Positions 53,043-62,047 of a stretch of DNA of 64,000 nt are shown piece after piece. Under the pieces are notes generated by a model that had not been told where the DNA came from, did not search any database, and was given only the letters and a program-made list of their open reading frames with translations. Each line of letters opens with the position of its first letter. Positions within the stretch are counted from its first letter, which is position 1. The stretch comes from Eubacteriales bacterium (GTDB taxonomy: Bacteria; Bacillota; Clostridia; Lachnospirales; Lachnospiraceae). Location: positions 45,355 to 109,354 of the forward strand of contig JAUNGJ010000003.1 of NCBI GenBank assembly GCA_030524585.1, in the 5' to 3' direction. A program made the position numbers and the translations under genes.

Positions 53043-53174
53043 AAGTTTGCACGCACGTGCAAACTTCGCGCGCGAGCGGGCTGCATTGCAGCATCTTCAT
53101 ATCCGCGAGCTGCGCATCGTTGCACGAAGTGCATTTTATGTCACAGGCAATTCCAACGGAATTTCCTATGACAT
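53043..53174. repeat. Structured intergenic element with four inverted repeats
   Basis: Perfect arms AAGTTTGCACG/CGTGCAAACTT (53043-53066), GCTGCA/TGCAGC (53080-53092), TGCAC/GTGCA (53121-53133) and an imperfect TATGTCA...TGACATA hairpin (53138-53174). It has no coding content and shares motif order with 43628-43690. Possibly a REP/MITE-like repeat or a non-coding RNA. Confidence 0.6.
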
Positions 53175-53181
53175 AAAAAAG

Positions 53182-53211
53182 AAAAACGCAGCAAAATACT
53201 GCTGCATTTTT
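53182..53211 (-). terminator. Terminator of ilvA
   Basis: On the minus strand GCAGCA and TGCTGC form a stem around 6 bases, bounded by A-run and T-run (GTTTTTCTTTTTT), 12 bases past the ilvA stop. Confidence 0.85.
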
Positions 53212-53222
53212 CCGATTGTCCG

Positions 53223-54437
53223 TCAATATAATTTTGCTCCTATCTCTTCCGGATTGTAACCTGCATTTTTCAATGCTGTCATTATCTCCTGCTTATGCTC
53301 TGTTCCAAAGGCCTCCATGGTAATTCGAAGCTCAACAGCGGCATTGCGGTTCGTGCTCACAAACTGATTATGCTCCAGCTTGATTACATTTCCCTTGGCG
53401 CCGGCAATCGTTGATGCGACCTTTACCAGCTCACCCGGCTTGTCCGGAAGCAGTACTGCCACGGAAAAGATTCGGTCTCTCTGGATCAGACCATGCTGTA
53501 CAACCGATGACATCGTAATCACGTCCATGTTACCGCCGCTTAAGATAGCAACTGCCTTCTTTCCCTTCAGATCCATCTGCTTTAGCGCCGCTACCGTCAA
53601 TAGTCCGGAATTTTCCACAATCATCTTATGGTTCTCTACCATATCCAGAAATGCGCCAACCAGATCATCATCCTCCACCAGCAGAATCTCATCAACATTC
53701 TCCTGTACATATGGAAGATTCTTATCGCCTACCTTCTTTACTGCCGTTCCGTCCGCAATGGTATCTGCACTTGGAAGCTCTACCGGCTCTCCTGCTGCAA
53801 CCGCCGCTGTCATACTTGCCGCCTGCGCGGGTTCTACGCCAATCACTTTAATCTTCGGATTCAGCATCTTTGCCAATGTAGAAACACCGGTGATCAAACC
53901 GCCCCCTCCGATCGGCGCAAGAATATAATCGACTGTCGGAAGCTCCTGTACAATCTCCATGGTAATTGTTCCCTGCCCCGTTGCCACATCCAGATCATTG
54001 AATGGATGCACAAAGGTATATCCCTTTTCTTCAGCAAGCTTCATTGCGTATGCGCAGGCATCGTCATACACGTCTCCGTGCAGAATGACCTCCGCACCAT
54101 AGCCCTTAGTGCGGTTTACTTTGATCAGCGGTGTGACCGTAGGCATTACCACAATTGCCTTACAGCCGTATTTCTTTGCTGCATAGGCCACTCCCTGAGC
54201 ATGATTGCCTGCCGATGCAGTAATGAGTCCCCGCTCCCTTTCTTCATCGGTAAGCGTGCTGATCTTGTAGTATGCGCCGCGTACCTTGTAAGCTCCTGTA
54301 AACTGCATATTTTCGGGTTTCAGAAATACCTTTCCGCCCGTCTGCTCACTCAGATACTCACTATATAGCAGTTTTGTAGGATTAGTTACCTTTTTGACCA
54401 GTTCACTGGCCTCTTCAAACTTCTCTAATGTCAACAT
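53223..54437 (-). CDS. ilvA: Threonine ammonia-lyase (threonine dehydratase)
   Basis: About 404 residues. PLP Lys in QFTGAYKVRGAYYKI; SAGNHAQGVAYAAKKYG phosphate loop; ILAPIGGGGLITGVSTL; one C-terminal ACT domain (about 330-400). A single ACT domain is typical of the catabolic-like or Firmicute form. Makes 2-oxobutanoate for isoleucine or energy. ATG 54437 with AGGAGG; it starts 26 bases after ftsY and shares its transcript. No T-box is present. Confidence 0.93.
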   Translation of the reverse strand: MLTLEKFEEASELVKKVTNPTKLLYSEYLSEQTGGKVFLKPENMQFTGAYKVRGAYYKISTLTDEERERGLITASAGNHAQGVAYAAKKYGCKAIVVMPTVTPLIKVNRTKGYGAEVILHGDVYDDACAYAMKLAEEKGYTFVHPFNDLDVATGQGTITMEIVQELPTVDYILAPIGGGGLITGVSTLAKMLNPKIKVIGVEPAQAASMTAAVAAGEPVELPSADTIADGTAVKKVGDKNLPYVQENVDEILLVEDDDLVGAFLDMVENHKMIVENSGLLTVAALKQMDLKGKKAVAILSGGNMDVITMSSVVQHGLIQRDRIFSVAVLLPDKPGELVKVASTIAGAKGNVIKLEHNQFVSTNRNAAVELRITMEAFGTEHKQEIMTALKNAGYNPEEIGAKLY

Positions 54438-54462
54438 CTTTTGAATCCTCCTATCTTCCCCT

Positions 54463-55407
54463 CTATTCCTGCTCTTTCCGGCTCTCCGGCAGGAACAGAG
54501 CATTCACAAACTCATCCGGATCAAATCTCTGAAGATCATCGATGGTTTCTCCTACACCGATATATTTCACCGGAATACCAAGCTCTGCCTGCACCGCAAT
54601 GGCTATGCCGCCCTTTGCCGTGCCGTCCATCTTTGTCAGAATAATTCCGGTAATATTTGCAACCTCTTTAAACTCTCTCGCCTGCTGAAGCGCATTCTGT
54701 CCGGTGGTCGCATCCAGAACCACAAATGTCTCTCGGTAGGATTCCGGGTACTCTCTCTCAATAATACGATTCATCTTGCGAAGCTCTTCCATCAGATTCT
54801 TCTTGTTATGAAGGCGTCCCGCCGTATCACAGAGCAGAATATCCGCATGTCTCGCCTTGGCTGCTGCAACTGCATCATACACTACCGCCGCCGGATCAGA
54901 TCCTTCCTGACCGCCGATCAGCTCAGCATGAGCACGGTCTGCCCATTCCTTCAGCTGCTCTCCGGCAGCTGCACGGAAGGTATCCGCCGCTGCCACAACC
55001 ACACGTTTACCCTGTGCGCCATATTTGCCTGCCAGTTTTCCAATCGTGGTAGTTTTTCCTACACCGTTGACTCCCACGACCATAATCACCGAATTCAGCT
55101 CCTCAAATTCATATTCCACGGCTCCTACGCTCATTTGATCTCTGATACTCTCAATCAGAATATCCCGGCAGGCTGCCGGTTCCTTGATGTGCCGCTCCTT
55201 TACCTTTTCTCTCAGATCATCCAGAATATCATAGGTAGCTTTCACGCCCAGATCTCCCATGATCATAACCTCTTCCAGTTCTTCGTAAAAATCCTCATCA
55301 ATACTGGAAAATCCTCCGAATACACTGTCCATTCCGGATACAATATTGTTTCTTGTCTTGTTTAGTCCCGCCACAAGACGACTAAAAAATCCTTCTTTTT
55401 CTGCCAT
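54463..55407 (-). CDS. ftsY: Signal recognition particle receptor FtsY
   Basis: 314 residues. N domain then GTPase with GVNGVGKTTTIGKLAG (about 112-127), DTFRAAAGEQLKEW, DTAGRLHNK and TKMDGTAKGG. The acidic A domain of E. coli is absent. Docks Ffh-ribosome complexes to the membrane. AGGAGG precedes the ATG. Directly after smc. Confidence 0.97.
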   Translation of the reverse strand: MAEKEGFFSRLVAGLNKTRNNIVSGMDSVFGGFSSIDEDFYEELEEVMIMGDLGVKATYDILDDLREKVKERHIKEPAACRDILIESIRDQMSVGAVEYEFEELNSVIMVVGVNGVGKTTTIGKLAGKYGAQGKRVVVAAADTFRAAAGEQLKEWADRAHAELIGGQEGSDPAAVVYDAVAAAKARHADILLCDTAGRLHNKKNLMEELRKMNRIIEREYPESYRETFVVLDATTGQNALQQAREFKEVANITGIILTKMDGTAKGGIAIAVQAELGIPVKYIGVGETIDDLQRFDPDEFVNALFLPESRKEQE

Positions 55408-55418
55408 AACTGCCTCCT

Positions 55419-58400
55419 CTATTTATCCAGCTCCTCTTCCAGAAGACTGACTGATACCAATGCCGATACTCCCTTTTCCTGCATCGTAATTCCATACAGC
55501 CGGTCTGCTGCTGTCATCGTACCGCGCCGGTGGGTAATTACAATAAACTGTGTATTTTTTGTCAGTTTATGCAGATACTGCGCAAACCTGGTTACATTCG
55601 AATCGTCCAGCGCCGCCTCAATCTCATCCAGAAGACAGAAGGGGGACGGTTTCAGATTCTGAATCGCAAATAAAAGCGAAATTGCTGTCAGCGCCTTCTC
55701 TCCACCGGACAGCTGCATCATATTCTGCAGCTTCTTTCCCGGCGGCTGTGCGATGATCCGGATGCCAGCCTCCAGCACATCCTCATCCTCCATAAGCTCC
55801 AGCGTTCCCTTGCCGCCTCCGAACAGTTCTTTAAATACATGATCAAATTCTTTTGCGATCTTTGCAAACTGCTCCGTAAACTGCCTGCGCATTGCCTCAT
55901 CCAGTTCTTCAATGATCTTAACCAGTGTCGCCTCTGCTTCCACCAGATCATCATGCTGGCCCTTCAGGAATTCGTAACGCTCTGACAGACTCTTGAAATC
56001 CTCAATCGCATTTACATTTACAGAGCCCAATCCTTTGATTTCATTTTTCAGAGCCTGTATCCGTTTTTTCATCGCCGAAAGGTCGGTCAGGTTCTTATTC
56101 CGAAGCTCAAGAGCATGACTATAGGTAAGCTCATACTCTTCCCACATATAATTGATCTGCTTATCAGAAGCTTCTTCATAACCTTCCTTTCTGCTCTCCA
56201 GCCGGAAGATTTCCTTATCCAGATTAGACATATGCTTTGAAAGATCTTCCCGTCTCTGCAAAAATGACTTATGCTGCCTGTTCAGAGTCTCCCGCTCCTT
56301 CACCGACTTCTCAATCTCAGCTTCAATCTCTTCAAATAATTCTTTTGAATTTTCAATCGTTAAGCGGATTTCCCGAATCTGCTCTTCCTTTTCCTGAATC
56401 TCCTGAGAGGCACTGTCCTTGCTGGATTCCAGTTCATTGAACTCTTCCCGGTATTTTGCAAGTTCTTCTTCAATACGGGCGGCATTTTCATTTGCGAAGA
56501 AATACTTCTGTTCCAATCCCGCATAGGCAAGGTGTACTTCTTCCGAGGACTTCTGCTGCTCTCCTTCCAGAATCCGCAGATCATCCAGCGTCTTCTGTGC
56601 TTCGGTAACCTTCTCGGTCAGCTCCCGCTCCAACCGTTCAGAAGTATCCAGTTCCAGCGCAATAGACTCCTGATTATCACTGATGTCCGTAATCTGACGG
56701 TCAAGCTCCTCCCGCTCATTCTTTACATGCTCTGCCGCTTCCATAGCAGACGCAATCCGGGCGCCGGCCTGCTCCACATTCATCCTGGCCGTGTTCTGAA
56801 CCACATATGCTTCCTGCAGAGCCTTCCCGATCTCATCCACCGATGCATAATATCCGGTACGGTTACTTCTGAGACTGTCCGTTTCCTGTTCAAGGGAATC
56901 CATTTTCTGCTTCCAATGTAAAACAATTTTCTTCAGATCTTCGATTTCCCGCCGTCTGCTCAGCAGATTGCTGGAATTTTTAAATGCTCCTCCCGTCATA
57001 GAGCCGCCCGGATTCAGAAGTTCTCCCTCTATCGTTACCAATCTGAGGGACTGCTTATATTTTCTTGCAATGGCAATTCCGTGGTCAATATGGTCAACTA
57101 CAATAGTCCTTCCAAGCAGATTCGAGGCAAGTCCACGGTATCTGTCATCTACCTTCACCAGAGAATCCGCGACTCCAATGACCCCCGGTTCCTTTAGCGC
57201 CTCCGGTCTGCTGATGCCATTCTTTCCGCCTACGCTGGTAAGGGGAAGAAAGGTTGCACGGCCGTACTTATTCTTTTTCAGAAATGCAATCATCCGTTTT
57301 GCGGTATCTTCCGTATCCGTAACAATATTCTGGATACTGCCTCCCAGAGCGGTCTCAATGGCGGTCTCATATTCTTTATCTACTTTAATAATATCCGCCA
57401 CAACCCCAAGCAGGCCTTTTTCTTCATTCTTATGTTCCATGACCCGCCGGATACTGTTTCCATAGCCGTCATACCGTTCTGTAATATTCTTCAAAGATTC
57501 CAGCCGGGACTGTTCTCTGTGATAGGCAGCCTGGCTATGCCGCAGCTCTTCGGTCTTCTTCTCAATTTCTTTCTGAACCTCTCCAATCTTAGTCTCATAG
57601 GACTCACTTTCTTCCGTAAGTGTAATAATCTTATCGGAAATCTCTTTCAATTCCTGCTGATAGACCTGCAGATTCTCATGTCCAGCGTTGGCCTCACTCT
57701 GTGAAGTCAGAAACTGCTGCTGCATCTCGGACTTGCGCACCTGTATCTGCTCAAGCATAGTGTCATATCGCTGAATCTTTGCCCTGGTAGAAGCCCTGTT
57801 ATTTAATAGCTCGATAATATCATTCTTATATTTCTCAATATCAGAAGTCAGACCAGCAATTCTGGACTGCGTATCAATCAACTGTTCTCTTGCTTCGGTC
57901 TCTTCCCTGTGTTTTTCATCCAGCTGTTTCTGAATCTGACTCTGCTCTCTGTTCAGATCCTCCAGCTGTTCTTCCCTAATCTGAATCTCCTGGCAGATCG
58001 CGCCTGAACGCTGTGCAAAATGCTCGTCCGTCATATGCGCACTGTGAATCTGCTCCTTCAGCAGGGCAATCTGATTTTCAAGCTGCTGCTTTAACAGATT
58101 GGTCTCATTCAGCTTTGACTTATAGCTCTCAATAATGCCGTCGATGCTGTCCATCTGCTCTTCCACAGCATCATACTCTGCCTTCATATTCTCATAATCG
58201 GCAGATGCCGCCTGAAACTCTTCACGTGTAATGGTAAGCTTTTCTTCCGTCTCCTTAATCTGTTCTTTTAAGCGCGCAGTTTCAAGGAGAAACATATTAA
58301 TATCATAGGTCTTTAATTCATCCTTCTTTTTCAGATACTCTTTTGCCGTCTCTGCCTGCCTCTCCAAAGGTCCCCTCTGTTTTTCAAGCTCTGTAAGAAT

Positions 58401-58979
58401 ATCATTCACACGAAGGAGATTCTGCCTCTCGTCCTCCAGCTTTTTAAGAGACATATTCTTCCGGCGTTTAAATTTAACGATCCCGGCCGCCTCGTCGAAC
58501 AGCTCTCTTCTCTCCTCCGGTTTACCGCTTAGGATCTTATCGATCTGTCCCTGCCCAATGATGGAATAGCCCTCTTTACCGATTCCCGTGTCATAGAAAA
58601 GCTCATTCACATCCTTTAATCTGCAGGCACTCCCGTTGATCAGATACTCACTTTCCCCGGAACGGTACAGCTTTCTGGCAACGGTCACTTCCTCATAGTC
58701 GATGGCAAGCTGATGATCCGAATTGTCCAGTGTAATCGCAACATACGCGTAACTTAAGGGTTTCCTGTTCTCCGTTCCCGAAAAGATAACGTCCTGCATA
58801 CTTCCACCCCGAAGCTGCTTCACCCGCTGCTCTCCCAGAACCCAGCGCACCGCATCCGCAACATTGCTTTTCCCGCTTCCATTCGGACCCACGATACCTG
58901 TAATCCCATTGTGGAAATCAAATACAATCTTATGTGCAAAGGACTTAAATCCCTGCACCTCTATGCTTTTTAAATACAT
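55419..58979 (-). CDS. smc: Chromosome partition protein Smc
   Basis: 1186 residues. Walker A GPNGSGKSNVADAVRW (31-46), two coiled-coil arms (about 170-500 and 680-1020), Gly-rich hinge (about 510-680, with LGGSIQNIVTDTEDTAKRM), signature LSGGEKALTAISLLFA and Walker B FCLLDEIEAALDDSNV. Condenses and segregates the chromosome with ScpAB. Between rnc and ftsY, a conserved order. Confidence 0.98.
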   Translation of the reverse strand: MYLKSIEVQGFKSFAHKIVFDFHNGITGIVGPNGSGKSNVADAVRWVLGEQRVKQLRGGSMQDVIFSGTENRKPLSYAYVAITLDNSDHQLAIDYEEVTVARKLYRSGESEYLINGSACRLKDVNELFYDTGIGKEGYSIIGQGQIDKILSGKPEERRELFDEAAGIVKFKRRKNMSLKKLEDERQNLLRVNDILTELEKQRGPLERQAETAKEYLKKKDELKTYDINMFLLETARLKEQIKETEEKLTITREEFQAASADYENMKAEYDAVEEQMDSIDGIIESYKSKLNETNLLKQQLENQIALLKEQIHSAHMTDEHFAQRSGAICQEIQIREEQLEDLNREQSQIQKQLDEKHREETEAREQLIDTQSRIAGLTSDIEKYKNDIIELLNNRASTRAKIQRYDTMLEQIQVRKSEMQQQFLTSQSEANAGHENLQVYQQELKEISDKIITLTEESESYETKIGEVQKEIEKKTEELRHSQAAYHREQSRLESLKNITERYDGYGNSIRRVMEHKNEEKGLLGVVADIIKVDKEYETAIETALGGSIQNIVTDTEDTAKRMIAFLKKNKYGRATFLPLTSVGGKNGISRPEALKEPGVIGVADSLVKVDDRYRGLASNLLGRTIVVDHIDHGIAIARKYKQSLRLVTIEGELLNPGGSMTGGAFKNSSNLLSRRREIEDLKKIVLHWKQKMDSLEQETDSLRSNRTGYYASVDEIGKALQEAYVVQNTARMNVEQAGARIASAMEAAEHVKNEREELDRQITDISDNQESIALELDTSERLERELTEKVTEAQKTLDDLRILEGEQQKSSEEVHLAYAGLEQKYFFANENAARIEEELAKYREEFNELESSKDSASQEIQEKEEQIREIRLTIENSKELFEEIEAEIEKSVKERETLNRQHKSFLQRREDLSKHMSNLDKEIFRLESRKEGYEEASDKQINYMWEEYELTYSHALELRNKNLTDLSAMKKRIQALKNEIKGLGSVNVNAIEDFKSLSERYEFLKGQHDDLVEAEATLVKIIEELDEAMRRQFTEQFAKIAKEFDHVFKELFGGGKGTLELMEDEDVLEAGIRIIAQPPGKKLQNMMQLSGGEKALTAISLLFAIQNLKPSPFCLLDEIEAALDDSNVTRFAQYLHKLTKNTQFIVITHRRGTMTAADRLYGITMQEKGVSALVSVSLLEEELDK

Positions 58980-58986
58980 ACAGCAC

Positions 58987-59682
58987 CTACTTTATATTAT
59001 TCTCGTGCAGCATCAGAATGGTTTGATAAGCTGCCTCCTGCTCTGCTGATTTCTTTGCTCTTCCCCGGCCCTGTCCATATCTTTTTTCTCCGATATAGAC
59101 CGCAATCAGAAATGACTTGTTATGATCAGGCCCTTCTTCTGCCAGCAGATGATAGGAAACTCCATCCTCAAAATTCGCCTGTACAATTTCCTGCAGGATA
59201 GTCTTGCTATCATAAAAGAATTTTTTATTCTCCAGGTCATTCAGCACAAAGCGGTGAATAAACTCTTTTGCACTAGCAAAACCACCATCAATATAGATCG
59301 CACCGATCAGAGCTTCCAGCGCATCCGACGTCACGGATTCTCTCTTTCTTCCCCCGGTTGCTTCTTCTCCCTTACCAAGCAGCAGGTAATCTCCAAGCCG
59401 GATCTGTCTGGCACAGAATGCAAGACTTGGCTCACACACCATGCTTGCACGAATCTTCGTCAATTCTCCCTCCGGCATCTTCTCATGCTCGTAAAACAAA
59501 AATTCGCTGGAAACAATCTCCAGCACCGCATCTCCCAGAAATTCCAGACGCTCATTGCATTCGTATTTCGGTAAATGCTTTTCATTTACATAGGAGCTGT
59601 GGGCCATTGCCCTGTTAAGAAGCCGGGTATCAGAGAACTGATATCCTATTCTTTCTTCCAGTAATCTCAAATCTCGATTCAT
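58987..59682 (-). CDS. rnc: Ribonuclease III
   Basis: 231 residues. Signature NERLEFLGDAVLEIV with the catalytic acidic residues, DALEALIGAIYIDGG, and a C-terminal dsRNA-binding domain ending GRAKKSAEQEAAYQTI. Processes rRNA and dsRNA. ATG 59682 with GAGG; upstream of smc by 7 bases. Confidence 0.97.
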   Translation of the reverse strand: MNRDLRLLEERIGYQFSDTRLLNRAMAHSSYVNEKHLPKYECNERLEFLGDAVLEIVSSEFLFYEHEKMPEGELTKIRASMVCEPSLAFCARQIRLGDYLLLGKGEEATGGRKRESVTSDALEALIGAIYIDGGFASAKEFIHRFVLNDLENKKFFYDSKTILQEIVQANFEDGVSYHLLAEEGPDHNKSFLIAVYIGEKRYGQGRGRAKKSAEQEAAYQTILMLHENNIK

Positions 59683-59700
59683 AATTTCGCCTCACAATAG

Positions 59701-59725
59701 AAAAAGCCCCGTTACGGGCTTTTTC
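59701..59725 (-). terminator. Terminator between acpP and rnc
   Basis: AAAAAGCCC (59701-59709) and GGGCTTTTT (59716-59724) form a symmetric stem with A- and T-runs. On the minus strand it ends the plsX-acpP transcript. Confidence 0.9.
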
Positions 59726-59734
59726 TTATCTTCC

Positions 59735-59965
59735 CTAATTTATAGCATTTTTAATCTGTTCTACAGCATCGCCCACTGTGACAATCTTTTCTGCTTCTTC
59801 ATTATCAATTTCAATATCAAAAGCATCCTCAATTCCCATGATAATCTGGAAAACATCCAAAGAGTCTGCTCCCAAATCATTCTCAAAAGATGCATCTTCT
59901 GTAATCTCATCTTCATCGATGTTCATTACGTCTGCAATAATCTCGCGCAGTTTTTCAAATTCCAT
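59735..59965 (-). CDS. acpP: Acyl carrier protein
   Basis: About 76 residues. Phosphopantetheine Ser in GADSLDVFQIIMGIEDAF; acidic throughout. Carries acyl chains for fatty acid synthesis. ATG 59965 sits 8 bases after AAAGGAG; ATG 59971 would be only 2 bases from it. Follows plsX. Confidence 0.97.
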   Translation of the reverse strand: MEFEKLREIIADVMNIDEDEITEDASFENDLGADSLDVFQIIMGIEDAFDIEIDNEEAEKIVTVGDAVEQIKNAIN

Positions 59966-59991
59966 ACTCATTTCTCCTTTCCCAAATTAAT

Positions 59992-61014
59992 CTATTCATC
60001 GGAACTCTGTTCCGCTTGAATACACTCCATAATCTTCTCGTTGATTTTCTGTTCTTTAAAAGTAATACACTGAATAATTGAATTGGAAACTTCTTTTGCT
60101 TTGGCGCTTCCATGTGTCTTTACCACCAGACCTCTTAGTCCCAGAAGCGGCGCTCCGCCATACTCGCTGGCGTCAAATTCCTTCACCGTCTCCTTTAATG
60201 CCGGCTTCACCAGAAGCGCACCGATCTTACTCCGAAGAGAAGACATCATGCCTTCTTTGATCTTCCCGATCAGTACGGCCCCGAGTCCCTCATAGAGCTT
60301 CAGTATCACATTGCCGGCAAATGCCTCTGATACAATGACATCTGCCTTACCATAAGGAATGTCCCTGGCCTCAATACTGCCGGTAAAATTAATATCCGTA
60401 AGGTTCTTAAGAAGAGGAAAGGTCTCCTTTACAAGGGCATTGCCCTTCTCTTCCTCTGCGCCAATGTTCACAATAGCAACCTTCGGCTCTTTGATACCTA
60501 TTACATGCTCCATGTAAATAGAACCCATCTTGGCAAACTGAACAAGATGAGAGGGTCTTGCATCCACATTCGCTCCGCAGTCAATCAGAAGAGAGACCCC
60601 CTTCGCCGTCGGAATCAGCGGTGCCAGCGGCGGACGCTCCACTCCCTTGATCCTGCCTACCAGCGTCTGCCCACCTACCAGTACAGCGCCGGAGCTTCCC
60701 GCTGAAACAAATGCATCTGCTTCTTTATTCTTCACCAGCTTCATGCCCACGACCATCGAAGAATCCTTCTTTCGGCGGATCGCATTCACCGGCGGTTCTG
60801 CCGTCTCAATCACCTCGGTGGCATTCACCACCTGGATACGCTCCTGATCATAAGTATACTTCGCAAGCTCACTTTTCACAAGCTCTTCTTTGCCAACCAG
60901 AAATATTTTTACATTCTGTTCCTTATTTATCGCATCTACAGCACCTTTGACCATCTCCACCGGGGCATAGTCCCCGCCCATAGCATCCAGCGCTACTCTC
61001 GTAATCTCTGACAT
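59992..61014 (-). CDS. plsX: Phosphate acyltransferase PlsX
   Basis: About 340 residues. VALDAMGGDYAPVEMVKGA at the start, ASFVSAGSSGAVL-like VSAGSSGAVL, and NIGAEEEKGNALVKE, then SEAFAGNVILKLYEG. Makes acyl phosphate from acyl-ACP for phospholipid synthesis. ATG 61014 with GGGAGG. Promoter at 61042-61070. Confidence 0.97.
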   Translation of the reverse strand: MSEITRVALDAMGGDYAPVEMVKGAVDAINKEQNVKIFLVGKEELVKSELAKYTYDQERIQVVNATEVIETAEPPVNAIRRKKDSSMVVGMKLVKNKEADAFVSAGSSGAVLVGGQTLVGRIKGVERPPLAPLIPTAKGVSLLIDCGANVDARPSHLVQFAKMGSIYMEHVIGIKEPKVAIVNIGAEEEKGNALVKETFPLLKNLTDINFTGSIEARDIPYGKADVIVSEAFAGNVILKLYEGLGAVLIGKIKEGMMSSLRSKIGALLVKPALKETVKEFDASEYGGAPLLGLRGLVVKTHGSAKAKEVSNSIIQCITFKEQKINEKIMECIQAEQSSDE

Positions 61015-61041
61015 TCCATTTCCTCCCAGCATTATAGGATA

Positions 61042-61070
61042 ATTCTACTAAACCCAGCATGAAAAATCAA
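61042..61070 (-). promoter_or_regulatory. Sigma-A promoter of plsX-acpP
   Basis: Minus strand TTGATT (61070-61065) and TAGAAT (61047-61042) with 17 bases between them, 28 bases before plsX. Directly after the rpmF terminator. Confidence 0.7.
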
Positions 61071-61087
61071 TGATTTTATATAAGAAA

Positions 61088-61113
61088 AAGCTTCCCGGTC
61101 AAACGGGAAGCTT
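61088..61113 (-). terminator. Terminator after rpmF
   Basis: AAGCTTCCCG pairs with CGGGAAGCTT (10-bp arms, loop of 6); on the minus strand TTTTCTTA follows. Confidence 0.9.
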
Positions 61114-61122
61114 TCGGATTTA

Positions 61123-61302
61123 TTAATCCATTGCAATGATTTCTTTTTTGTTGTAAGAGCCACAGTTCTTGCAAACTCTGTGAGGCATCATTAACTCACC
61201 ACATTTGCTGCACTTCACCAGGTTCGGTGCGCTCATCTTCCAGTTAGCTCTTCTTTTGTCTCTTCTGGCTTTAGAAGATTTATTCTTTGGACAAATTGAC
61301 AT
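61123..61302 (-). CDS. rpmF: 50S ribosomal protein L32
   Basis: 59 residues, starting MSICPKNKSSKARRDKRRAN. Zinc-ribbon CxxC pairs at residues 31/34 and 44/47 (CSKC and CKNC). AAGGAGG is 7 bases before ATG 61302. The gene is too short for a 60-residue cutoff. Between the DUF177 gene and plsX, a conserved order; terminator follows at 61088. Confidence 0.97.
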   Translation of the reverse strand: MSICPKNKSSKARRDKRRANWKMSAPNLVKCSKCGELMMPHRVCKNCGSYNKKEIIAMD

Positions 61303-61305
61303 AGG

Positions 61306-61833
61306 TTACACCTCCTTAAAATTCTTAAATATGTCGCGGATAACTGACATTCTAGGGTCAAGGCCTGTATCTTCGCAATCACAAGCTCCCTGATTCAGGT
61401 TTTGACCACATATGTTGCAAATTCCTTTACAGTCATCGCTACACAGAATCTTTGTCGGCCACCCTATTAGTACCTCGTTGCGGAGAAGCTGCTCCACATC
61501 GAGTTCATATCCGTCAATATAATTTGTTTCGTCTAGTTCTTCCGGCTGCTCACCATCCGGCACATCCAAATCCACATCCTTTGAAAAGTCAAGCACCAGC
61601 TCTGTCTTCACCGGTTCCAGACACCTGTCACAGGGAATCTCCAAAACCAGCTTTCCCTTTCCGGTAATCAAAAGCTCTCTGTTCTTCACATGCTCTATCT
61701 TCAATGTCAGCGGATCCTTGGAAAGAATCGGATAGATAAATGTCTCATATTGAAATTCACTCATCTCTACCGGGATCTCTTCCATGATGGTCTTATGCTG
61801 CTCACCCAGAACATCGGATAGGTTTAATAACAT
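61306..61833 (-). CDS. DUF177 / YceD family protein
   Basis: About 175 residues. Central IPCDRCLEPVKTELVLDF and DELVEDE-like acidic region with TNYIDGYELDVEQLL, and a C-terminal cysteine cluster (CSDDCKGICNICGQNL). The family is linked to rpmF and 23S rRNA accumulation. ATG 61833 with AGGGG; stop 4 bases from rpmF. Confidence 0.94.
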   Translation of the reverse strand: MLLNLSDVLGEQHKTIMEEIPVEMSEFQYETFIYPILSKDPLTLKIEHVKNRELLITGKGKLVLEIPCDRCLEPVKTELVLDFSKDVDLDVPDGEQPEELDETNYIDGYELDVEQLLRNEVLIGWPTKILCSDDCKGICNICGQNLNQGACDCEDTGLDPRMSVIRDIFKNFKEV

Positions 61834-61860
61834 AATATCACCCCTACTCATACCTAAATA

Positions 61861-61888
61861 ATTATATCATGTAAAAGTGTTTTGTCAA
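61861..61888 (-). promoter_or_regulatory. Consensus promoter of the DUF177-rpmF operon
   Basis: Minus strand TTGACA (61888-61883), 16 bases, TATAAT (61866-61861), both boxes identical to consensus. It lies 28 bases before ATG 61833. Confidence 0.85.
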
Positions 61889-61989
61889 CCCAATTTCCAA
61901 AGTTTTTTAGCCCGGCACGTTCAAAGTCTTTTGCCCGGCAGTACCGTTCACACGGCAAATACAACATACCTCTGTAGAGCCGAGTCAAA

Positions 61990-62017
61990 CAAAGAGCCCG
62001 CCTCGGCAGACTCTTTG
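61990..62017 (-). terminator. Candidate terminator of pta-ackA
   Basis: On the minus strand CAAAGAGTCTGCC pairs with GGCGGGCTCTTTG with a short loop and one mismatch, then TTTGACTC. T-run is short. It lies 31 bases past the ackA stop. Confidence 0.7.
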
Positions 62018-62047
62018 CATATCTCTTCTCATATTACATCACACAGG

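Noticed and set aside
54438..54462. T-box leader before ilvA
   Set aside because: Only 25 bases separate ilvA from ftsY, too few for a T-box; ilvA is read from the ftsY transcript.
61015..61080. FapR-type operator upstream of plsX
   Set aside because: FapR controls plsX in Bacillus, but no clear palindrome of that type is visible here; only a plain promoter.
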